Positions 24,606 to 32,144 of a stretch of DNA of 64,000 nucleotides are shown here, in pieces. The translations under genes and the position numbers were made by a program. The notes under the pieces are model-generated. The model was given only the letters and a program-made list of their open reading frames with translations, had not been told where the DNA came from and searched no databases. Origin of the DNA: Rhodothermales bacterium (GTDB lineage: Bacteria > Bacteroidota > Rhodothermia > Rhodothermales > Bin80); contig JANQES010000114.1 in assembly GCA_028278205.1 (NCBI GenBank), forward strand, positions 48,537 to 112,536. The letters are read 5' to 3'. Position 1 is the stretch's first letter. The number at the start of each line of letters is the position of its first letter.

Positions 24606-26738
24606 CTAAGCCGGGGCGGTCTCCGGACGCCACTGCATCGAAACGAGCATCTCGGCTACTAAACACAACAACGCGATCAGTAGAAAGACGTTCCAGAGTT
24701 CGACGCCCGTTCTTTCGGCGACGATGGCTTCGAGGATGCCCCCGGCGGTGCCCGGCCCCGGATCGACCACTTTTACCGGCAAGCCGGTCTCTTCGGCGAG
24801 GCGCTCGGCGGCTTCGTCGGGCGCATAGGTTTGCAGGTTCGACTCCCGGCTATCCAGGTTCAAAGCCACGCGCCGGACCAGCGCCTCGCCGGCGCGGACG
24901 TCGTAAATGCCCGGCGCGCGCAGCGTGGCGTCTGTCTGAAGCAAGACGGCGCCGAAGAGGTTGCGTTGCTCCGGCGTGATCTCTTCGCCGTCGGGCGCCA
25001 CCAGGCGCAACGACTCGCCTTCGGGCACGCCGGCCAGGCGCAACTCGCCGGGGCGCCCCACGAAGAGTTGCTCGCCCTGCACCGACTCGCCCGCCGAGAG
25101 ATAATAGATCGAGCGATACAACAGCGGGATGAACAGGCCGCGCACCGGCAGATCGCTCCAGGTGATGTTGGGCGCGGCGGCTGCGACGAAGGCCGCGCCG
25201 CGCCCGTGCCGGATCTCTTGCAAAAACGGGAACCCGTTCGAAAGCTGAATCAGCGTCTGCTCCGAGCCCGAACTGGGCGTGTAATTCATCGCGTAATAAA
25301 CGTCCGGGCTTTCGACCTCGACGCGGCCCCGCAGGTCGGGCCGGTCGAAGACGCCTTCGAAGAGCGGATGTTCGAGGTCTACGCGGTCGAACGTGGCGAT
25401 GGTCTGGCCGGAGCCGAGCGCGCCGCTGAAGCCGCTGAAGCTGCCGCCGCCGAGGCCGCCAAGCAGCGCGTTGTAGTCGGGCGCGCGGGCGGCTTCGCTG
25501 GGGAAAAACAACACCCCGCCGCCGCCGTCCACATACCGCGTCAGCGCCGCCACCTCGCCGCTCGACAGATCGCGCGGCCCGACGAGCACCACCGCGTCGA
25601 AAGCCCCCAGCGCCGTCGCCGCCAGCGCCGACTCGGCAATCGTTTCGAGTTCGACCGTCACGCGCCCCCGCGTCAGTTGCGACGACAAGGCCAGCTCGAC
25701 GAAATCGCTTCGCTGACCGGCGCCGCGCACGATGAGCAGCTTGCGGCGTTCGGGCACGTGGAGGGCGAAGTGTCGCAAGTTGTCGTGCTCGAAGGCATCA
25801 TCTTCGATCTGCACCATCCCCGCGAGCCAGCCGCGCCGCTGCGGCGTCACGGCAAAAGCCGCCCTCGTCGAGACGCCGGGTTCGAGGTCGGCGGTGGCCT
25901 GAGCCACGCGTTCGCCTTCGAGGTAGAGGCTCGCCACGTAGCCTTCGATGCGCTCCGGGCCGAAGTTGACCAGCGTCGCCTCGACGCGCGCCGGCTGCCC
26001 CACTTCGACGATGCGGCTGGCCACGCGCAGGTTGGTCACGGCCACGTTGGCGTGCTCGCGCTCGCCCACCGGCAAGACGATCACGCGGACGTTTTCGGGC
26101 GCATCGGCGACGAGCGAATCGAGGAAGGTGCTGCGCTGGAGGTCGGAGAGCAGGTAGATTTCTTTGTTGAGATGGGCGGCGTCGGCGTCGAGCAGGGCGG
26201 CGGCGCGGGCGAGCGTGCGGGCCGTGCTGGCCGCCCCCGGCTCTGCCGCCACGTCGGCGACGGCGTCGAGGGCGGGGCTGCGGTTTTTGTAGGCCGCCGG
26301 CGCGGCGTCGGACGAGGCGGCGGTCGTCAGCACGAAGACTTCGTCGCCCGGCTCGGTCTGATCGACGAGGCCGATGGCCAGGTTGCGGGCTTGTTCGAGG
26401 TAGGCGCCGCCGGCATCGCGCAACGTCATCGAAAGCGAATTATCGACGACGAGGGCAATCGACGAGTTGGCGCGTCCGCCGAGGGTGCCGGCCAGGTTGC
26501 CGGTAAGTGTGGGGCGTGCGAAGGCCAGGATGAGACAGGCGATGGCCAGCGTGCGCAAGAGCAACAGCAGCCATTGCTTGATCCGCACGCGCTGCATCGT
26601 GGTCTTCTGCAGCTCTTTCAGAAATTCGAGCGAACTGAAATCGACGCGCCTGGGCCGGCGAAAGTTGAACAGGTGGATGATCAACGGGATGGCCGCCGCC
26701 ACCAGGCCGAAGAGCACGAGCGGGTTGAGAAACGTCAT
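24606..26738 (-). CDS. BatA-domain / VWA membrane protein
   Basis: 710 residues from ATG 26738 (MTFLNPLVLFGLVAAAIPLIIHLFNFRRPRR), a BatA N-terminal membrane anchor. A second hydrophobic segment (LLLLLRTLAIACLILAFARP) is followed by a von Willebrand A domain with the metal site start VVDNSLSMT near 97, a Rossmann-like midsection (VDGGGGVLFFPSEAA) and a C-terminal membrane helix (FLLIALLCLVAEMLVS). Such proteins occur next to MoxR-type ATPases and DUF58 proteins and are linked to envelope stress or aerotolerance in Bacteroidota; those partners are not next to it here. An ATG five codons upstream is less likely. Confidence 0.88.
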   Translation of the reverse strand: MTFLNPLVLFGLVAAAIPLIIHLFNFRRPRRVDFSSLEFLKELQKTTMQRVRIKQWLLLLLRTLAIACLILAFARPTLTGNLAGTLGGRANSSIALVVDNSLSMTLRDAGGAYLEQARNLAIGLVDQTEPGDEVFVLTTAASSDAAPAAYKNRSPALDAVADVAAEPGAASTARTLARAAALLDADAAHLNKEIYLLSDLQRSTFLDSLVADAPENVRVIVLPVGEREHANVAVTNLRVASRIVEVGQPARVEATLVNFGPERIEGYVASLYLEGERVAQATADLEPGVSTRAAFAVTPQRRGWLAGMVQIEDDAFEHDNLRHFALHVPERRKLLIVRGAGQRSDFVELALSSQLTRGRVTVELETIAESALAATALGAFDAVVLVGPRDLSSGEVAALTRYVDGGGGVLFFPSEAARAPDYNALLGGLGGGSFSGFSGALGSGQTIATFDRVDLEHPLFEGVFDRPDLRGRVEVESPDVYYAMNYTPSSGSEQTLIQLSNGFPFLQEIRHGRGAAFVAAAAPNITWSDLPVRGLFIPLLYRSIYYLSAGESVQGEQLFVGRPGELRLAGVPEGESLRLVAPDGEEITPEQRNLFGAVLLQTDATLRAPGIYDVRAGEALVRRVALNLDSRESNLQTYAPDEAAERLAEETGLPVKVVDPGPGTAGGILEAIVAERTGVELWNVFLLIALLCLVAEMLVSMQWRPETAPA

Positions 26739-26762
26739 GGGGATGCTGCACAATCAAACAAA

Positions 26763-26800
26763 CAGGCAGTCCAGACCGATGCATCAGTCCGGACTGCCTG
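26763..26800 (-). terminator. Terminator between the PKD gene and the BatA-like gene
   Basis: Perfect 10-bp stem CAGGCAGTCC / GGACTGCCTG with an 18-base loop; on the minus strand it is followed by TTTGTTTGATT. It would end the PKD/DUF11 transcript. Confidence 0.7.
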
Positions 26801-26896
26801 CTACGGAAGCCCCCATGCACAGTTCCACGCTGCCGCAAAAGGATGTGGCTTACGCTCCTGTCTGGTCTTCGATGGGTGCCTCCGGGTCTTGCTCTT

Positions 26897-28003
26897 TCAC
26901 GACCGCGACGCCGCCACGACGCCGACGCTGGCAGCGTTGTTGCCGGGGTTAAGATCGGCCGCTGTGCTTTTCGTAACCTCGGCGGTATTGGTGAAAGACC
27001 CTTCCTGATCCACGACGGCCCGCAACGCCAACGTGACGCGCTTGCCGCTGGTGAGCGTTCCCACCTTCCAGTTGCCTTTCCGGACGTTATAGCGGCCCTG
27101 GCTCGGCGCCGCGTCGATGAAGCGCAGCCCCGCCGGCAGTTGATCCATCACGTTAACCCTCGTCGTCCGTCTGGGGCCGTTGTTGGTGAGCGTTATGAGG
27201 AAGGTGACGGTATCGCCCACCGCCGCGGTAGCCTTATCGACCGTCTGGCGCACGTCGAGGTCGGCCACAGGCGCGGGCGACGGCGACGGGGTTGCGATCA
27301 CATTAACCGATTGCTCAATGCGGCCCTTCACACCATCATCGTCCGTCACGGTCAATGTCACGGTGTAGGTTCCTGCCTGCTGGTAGGTGTGGCCGGCGCC
27401 CCTGCCCGAACCCTGCTGCCCATCGCCGAAATCCCAGGCGTAGGTCTGGATCGTCCCATCCGAATCAGAAGAAGCCGAGGCGTCGAAATCGATGGTTAGC
27501 TCCTCGGTGGGCTGCCAGGTAAACGCGGCCACAGGGGACACGCCTGGCAGTGTGACGACCACCGAGTCGGCAATGAATCGATCTTGAAAGGGGTTTGCAG
27601 CCGTGACACAAGCCGGTGGCCCATCCGCCGGCGCACTGACGCTGCGCGCGCCAGCGAGCTTAAAGCGGTGATGCCCGGGCGGCGCAGTAAATACACCGAT
27701 AGCGTTAATGATCTCATCGTTGAAGGGCGGTCCGCTGTGGACGATAGCCTGGTCGTCGCGGGTATTGAAGCCATAAAACGTATAGTGCGTGGCGCCGGGC
27801 ACGTCGGCGAACTCGGCGAAGGGAATGGCGGTGCAGGAATTCGCGGCCCCGGGATGCGGTTTGGTATCAATGACGATGAAAGCCGGCATCACAATAGTGT
27901 TCTGGGCGGCGGCGAGCCGGGGCGTGACCGAGGCGAGCAGCGCAAGCAGCACAAGCCCCCACAGGGCTTGACGAATGAATGGGATCGATGATCGAGTAGA
28001 CAT
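26897..28003 (-). CDS. Secreted protein with PKD and DUF11 domains
   Basis: 368 residues from ATG 28003 (MSTRSSIPFIRQALWGLVLLALLASVTPRLAAAQ), a signal peptide. About 30-165 is an unassigned N-terminal region (FYGFNTRDDQAIVHSGPPFND); 165-250 is a PKD domain (DSDGTIQTYAWDFGDGQ, YTVTLTVTDDDG); 265-365 is a DUF11 repeat (TFLITLTNNGPRRTTRVNVMDQLPAGLRF, NTAEVTKSTAADLNPGNN). There is no sorting domain or anchor at the C terminus, which ends just after the DUF11 fold. Probable extracellular adhesive or scaffold protein. Confidence 0.85.
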   Translation of the reverse strand: MSTRSSIPFIRQALWGLVLLALLASVTPRLAAAQNTIVMPAFIVIDTKPHPGAANSCTAIPFAEFADVPGATHYTFYGFNTRDDQAIVHSGPPFNDEIINAIGVFTAPPGHHRFKLAGARSVSAPADGPPACVTAANPFQDRFIADSVVVTLPGVSPVAAFTWQPTEELTIDFDASASSDSDGTIQTYAWDFGDGQQGSGRGAGHTYQQAGTYTVTLTVTDDDGVKGRIEQSVNVIATPSPSPAPVADLDVRQTVDKATAAVGDTVTFLITLTNNGPRRTTRVNVMDQLPAGLRFIDAAPSQGRYNVRKGNWKVGTLTSGKRVTLALRAVVDQEGSFTNTAEVTKSTAADLNPGNNAASVGVVAASRS

Positions 28004-28225
28004 GGCTTTCTCCGAAATGATGGCATGATAGTGTCTATGAGGAAGCTGCCGCCACACGACGGCGGCGGCTTCAACAGAGAACGTGCCGTTTCTCTTCGGA
28101 TCGGATCACGCCCGGCAGCGGCAGCGGCGATTGCAAATGAGATGATGATTCTTTACGTTCTTCTTAAATACTTGAAGCTTTGATGCTTAGAGGCTGTCAG
28201 ATTTCTTCCTTATCCTGATGGAATA

Positions 28226-28798
28226 ATGACCACGCCGCAGCCTTCCAACGTGACCCAACTGCTGCACGCCTGGACCGACGGCGACCGCGCCGTGTTCGAC
28301 CGCCTGATGCCCCTGGTCTATGATGAACTGCGCCGCCTGGCCCGCCGGCACCTGCGCCGCGAGCGTCCCGGCCATACCCTGACCACCACGGCCCTCGTCC
28401 ATGAAGCCTACCTCAACCTGATCGATCAGAACCGGGTGCAATGGCAGAACCGCGCTCATTTTTTTGGCATCGCCGCGCAGTGTATGCGGCGGATCTTGCT
28501 CATGCACGCCCGCAAGCGCAGCACCGCCAAACGCGGCGGCGGGCAGGCCAGGCTGCCCCTCGACGACGTCGTGGTCATCTCGAACGAGCGCGCCGAGGCT
28601 TTGCTGGCCCTCGACGAGGCCCTGACGCGGTTGGAAGCCGTAGACGCTCGCCTGGCCCAGATCGTCGAATACCGCTACTTCGGCGGGCTGACCATCGAAG
28701 AGACGGCAGCGGTGCTGGGTATCTCAAAAGCAACCGTCAAGCGCGATTTTCGAACGGCCCGGGCGTGGCTTCATCGTGAACTGACCACTGAGGCGTGA
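28226..28798 (+). CDS. ECF-type RNA polymerase sigma factor
   Basis: 190 residues of the ECF sigma-70 subfamily common beside Ser/Thr kinases in Rhodothermota, Acidobacteriota and Planctomycetota. Region 2: RLMPLVYDELRRLARRHLRRERPGHTL and ALVHEAYLNLIDQ; region 4: VEYRYFGGLTIEETAAVLGISKATVKRDFRTARAWL, a helix-turn-helix that reads the -35 element. It lacks a TMs or anti-sigma gene next door; the kinase gene begins 52 bp downstream on the same strand, so the kinase is the likely controller. Confidence 0.95.
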   Translation: MTTPQPSNVTQLLHAWTDGDRAVFDRLMPLVYDELRRLARRHLRRERPGHTLTTTALVHEAYLNLIDQNRVQWQNRAHFFGIAAQCMRRILLMHARKRSTAKRGGGQARLPLDDVVVISNERAEALLALDEALTRLEAVDARLAQIVEYRYFGGLTIEETAAVLGISKATVKRDFRTARAWLHRELTTEA

Positions 28799-28850
28799 GC
28801 CTTTTTGTGCCGCGTATGCACGTACTGGTAGTAGACGCCTTCCTACCGTC

Positions 28851-31805
28851 ATGAACGTCGAACACTGGCCTCAGATCAAGGCGCTCTTCGCGCAAGCCCT
28901 GGAGATCCCGGCGAGCCAACGCGCCGCGTTCCTCGATAACGCCTGCGCCGGAGACGCCGCCCTGCGCCACGAAGTCGAGGCCCTGCTCGCCGCCGACGCA
29001 GCCGTCTCCGGGTTCCTCGATGCCCCTGCTCTCGTCGAAACCCGGCCTGCGCTGCCGGACGAGGCGCCTCAGAAGCTGCTGGAGGAACACATCGGCGCCT
29101 ACCGGCTCGTGCGGCTACTCGGGCGCGGCGGCATGGGCGACGTCTACCTCGCCCAACGCGATGACGGCGCCTTCGAGCAAACGGTCGCGCTCAAGCTGGT
29201 GCGGCGGGGTCTCGACACAGACGAACTGCTGAGCCGCTTTACCTACGAACGCCAGATCCTCGCCGCACTCGACCATCCCAACATCGCCCGCCTCTTCGAC
29301 GGCGGCACCACCGACGACGGACGGCCCTACTTCGTCATGGAGTACGCTCCGGGCCGCCCCATCACCGACTACTGCGACGACAAGCGCCTGACGACGAAGC
29401 AACGCCTGGCGCTCTTCCGCACGGTCTGCCGGGCCGTCCAATACGCCCACGCCAACCTGATCATCCACCGCGACCTGAAACCGAGCAACATCCTCGTGAC
29501 CGACGACGGCGTGGTGAAGCTGCTCGACTTTGGCATTGCCAAACTGATCGACGAAGAGACGCTGGACCAGACCGCGCCGCATACCCGGACGGGGCTGCGC
29601 TTGATGACACCGGAGTATGCATCCCCGGAACAGATCAAAGGGGAAGCCATCACGACGGCGACGGATGTCTACCAACTCGGCGTACTCCTCTACGAGTTGC
29701 TGACCGGGCGGCGGCCCTACCGGACGACGGAGCGGATGCAGTATGAGATCGCGCGGGTGATCCTGGAAGAAGAACCGACGCGGCCCAGTACCGTCATCCG
29801 GCAGGCCGAGGCTATCAAACAGGGAGAACGCATCACCCAGGTTACGCCGGAGACCGTCAGCCACGCCCGTTCGACGAACATCCAGACTTTGCACCGCCGC
29901 CTCGCGGGGGATCTCGACACGATCGTCCTGAAGGCCTTAAAAAAGGATCCGGCTCGCCGGTACGCCTCGGTCGATCAATTGTCGGCAGACCTCCGGCGGC
30001 ACCTGAAAGGGTTGCCGGTGCTGGCCCGCCCAGACACGATCGGCTACCGGCTCAGGAAGTTTATCCTGCGGCACCGCGTGGGAGTGGCCGCGACGGGATT
30101 GGTTGTCCTCGCCCTCGTCGGCGGCATTGTTACGACGACATGGCAGGCCCGGCGGGCACAGCAGGAGGCGGCGCGGGCCGAACAGATCAATGCATTTCTG
30201 CAAGAAATGCTTTCCTCCGCCGACCCCCGGCAGCAAGGCCGGGAGGTACGCGTAGCCGACGTACTCGACGCAGCGGCCCAACGCGCCGGGGCCGAACTCG
30301 CCGGCGAACCCGCTCTGGAAGGCGCGATCCGGCAAACCCTCGGCGTCACCTACCGCAACCTGGGCCTCTACCAGGAAGCCGAAGCCCAACTGCAAGCCGC
30401 GCTTCAAATCCGCCGCAGCCTCTACGGGGACGACCACCTCAGCGTATCGCACAGCCTCTATCATCTGGCCTGGCTCAAATACCAGCTGAGCGACTATCAG
30501 ACGGCGGAAAAACTGGGCCGAGAAGCCCTCGCCATCCGGCGCAAACACCTCGACGACGAAGACCTTGAGATTGCGCACAGCCTCAACGATCTGGGCTCTG
30601 TGTTGCGATCCCTGGGCCAGTATCCCGAAGCCGAGCGCCTGCAACGAGAAGCCCTCGCCATCCGACGCAAGCACCACGGCAAGGCCCATGCCCACATCGT
30701 CATGAGCCTTAATAACGTCGGCACCGGGATGATGGTTAAAGGCGACTATGACGAAGCGATGCGCTACTACGAGGAAGCCCTCGCCATGGGGCACAAGCTC
30801 TTCGGCGAGGAACACCCCGATATCGCGCTGACGCTGGCCAACATGGCCTGGGCCCATACGAGAAAAGGCCTGTATGCCGAAGCGGATAGCCTGTACCGGA
30901 AAACCCTCGCCATGCGGCACAAGCTCCTCGGCCAAGAACATCCTGTGTTAGCCTGGATGCTTCAGAGTATGGCCCTCAACAAGGGCCGTCTGGCCCGCTA
31001 TGCCGAAGCTGAATCCCTGAGCCATGTCGCCCTGACCCTGCGACGCAAACGCTTCGGCGACGAACATCCCGACGTGGCGGCCTCGCTGAACGCCCTGGCC
31101 ATCCTGAAGAAATGGCAGGGAGATCACGCCGAAGCCGATAGCCTGTACCGCAAAGCCCTCGCCATGCGCCGCAAGCTCCTCGGCAACGAACATCCCGATG
31201 TAGCCGCCACCCTTAATAACCTCGTCAGCCTGCTCAGATCGCAGGAGCAGTATGCCGAAGCCGAAACGCTGGCTCGGGAAACGCTGGCCCTGAAACGCAA
31301 ACTCTACGGCGACGAACACCCGGACGTGCATAAGACCATGACCACGCTGGCCCTCACGCTGACCAGCCGGGGCAACTACGAAGAGGCTGAACAGTGGCAC
31401 CGCCAGGCGCTGGCCCTGCGGCGCAAACTCCTGGGCGAGGTGCATCTCAGCGTGGGCTACTCACTCTACTACCTGGGCCTCGTGCTGCGCCATCAGGGCA
31501 ACTATGACGAAGCCGAACACTTTGCCAGAGCATCTCTCGATATGAGCCACAAAGTACTCGGCAAAGACCATCCGGACGTAGCCTACGACTACTACAGCCT
31601 GGCCGCCATCAAACAAGCACAGGGCGATTTTGAGGAAGCGGAGACTTTTCTCCTGACAGGTTTCACCATGCTAGAGAAAACCCGGGGCCGGCAGGACAGC
31701 CGCACGCAGGAAGCCATCGAAAACCTCATCGACCTCTACGACGCCTGGGCCAAGCCGGACGAGGCCGCCACATACCGCGCTCTGGTGCCCGAAGACGACG
31801 CCTGA
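28851..31805 (+). CDS. Transmembrane Ser/Thr protein kinase with extracytoplasmic TPR array
   Basis: 984 residues. N-terminal helical region (1-80), protein kinase (about 84-395: glycine loop GRGGMGDVYL 91-100, Lys115 in VALKLV, catalytic HRDLKPSN near 206-213, DFG at 226-228, TPEYASPEQ), one membrane segment (VGVAATGLVVLALVGGIVTTTW, near 412-433), then about twelve 42-residue TPR units of the kinesin-light-chain type (ALAIRRK...YGDEHPDVA). All kinase catalytic residues are present. It probably senses an envelope ligand or partner through the TPRs and signals to the sigma factor encoded just upstream; the partnership is inferred from synteny. Confidence 0.94.
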   Translation: MNVEHWPQIKALFAQALEIPASQRAAFLDNACAGDAALRHEVEALLAADAAVSGFLDAPALVETRPALPDEAPQKLLEEHIGAYRLVRLLGRGGMGDVYLAQRDDGAFEQTVALKLVRRGLDTDELLSRFTYERQILAALDHPNIARLFDGGTTDDGRPYFVMEYAPGRPITDYCDDKRLTTKQRLALFRTVCRAVQYAHANLIIHRDLKPSNILVTDDGVVKLLDFGIAKLIDEETLDQTAPHTRTGLRLMTPEYASPEQIKGEAITTATDVYQLGVLLYELLTGRRPYRTTERMQYEIARVILEEEPTRPSTVIRQAEAIKQGERITQVTPETVSHARSTNIQTLHRRLAGDLDTIVLKALKKDPARRYASVDQLSADLRRHLKGLPVLARPDTIGYRLRKFILRHRVGVAATGLVVLALVGGIVTTTWQARRAQQEAARAEQINAFLQEMLSSADPRQQGREVRVADVLDAAAQRAGAELAGEPALEGAIRQTLGVTYRNLGLYQEAEAQLQAALQIRRSLYGDDHLSVSHSLYHLAWLKYQLSDYQTAEKLGREALAIRRKHLDDEDLEIAHSLNDLGSVLRSLGQYPEAERLQREALAIRRKHHGKAHAHIVMSLNNVGTGMMVKGDYDEAMRYYEEALAMGHKLFGEEHPDIALTLANMAWAHTRKGLYAEADSLYRKTLAMRHKLLGQEHPVLAWMLQSMALNKGRLARYAEAESLSHVALTLRRKRFGDEHPDVAASLNALAILKKWQGDHAEADSLYRKALAMRRKLLGNEHPDVAATLNNLVSLLRSQEQYAEAETLARETLALKRKLYGDEHPDVHKTMTTLALTLTSRGNYEEAEQWHRQALALRRKLLGEVHLSVGYSLYYLGLVLRHQGNYDEAEHFARASLDMSHKVLGKDHPDVAYDYYSLAAIKQAQGDFEEAETFLLTGFTMLEKTRGRQDSRTQEAIENLIDLYDAWAKPDEAATYRALVPEDDA

Positions 31806-31943
31806 TACCTCCGGCGCATCTTTTTTAAATTTCGAAAAGGTGGAATTTGAGGCATCATATCTTGCACATGTGCGTATAAGGGTGGCTTGCCCGGAACGTG
31901 GCGCAGCACGGACCGTTTTTGAATTCTAATCGCTACCAGCACC

Positions 31944-32144
31944 ATGACGATGAAAGTGCTCGGCGGAAAGAATCTGCCTCCTTACTGGGAACGCTTCGAT
32001 TGCTTGCAACGCACGGCGCACAAACTCGGAGCCCTGGCCGGTCATCCGCGAGGGGTGTTTCGATTCAAGAGTTTTGAGGAATTCAATGAATGGAAAGAGA
32101 AGCACTCCCTGAAAAAGCAAGACAACTCAAACTCTGATGACTGA
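31944..32144 (+). CDS. Small hypothetical protein overlapping uvrA
   Basis: 66 residues (MTMKVLGGKNLPPYWERFD...), with RGVFRFKSFEEFNEWKEK near 37-54, a pattern seen in short proteins that accompany nucleotidyltransferase-type genes, although no such gene is adjacent. Its stop lies eight bases inside uvrA, so the two would be coupled if it is expressed. Charge and composition look protein-like. Function unknown. Confidence 0.5.
   Translation: MTMKVLGGKNLPPYWERFDCLQRTAHKLGALAGHPRGVFRFKSFEEFNEWKEKHSLKKQDNSNSDD

Noticed and set aside
24831..27008. Long plus-strand frame of 725 codons
   Set aside because: Antisense shadow of the BatA/VWA gene, which has clear domains and a proper start.
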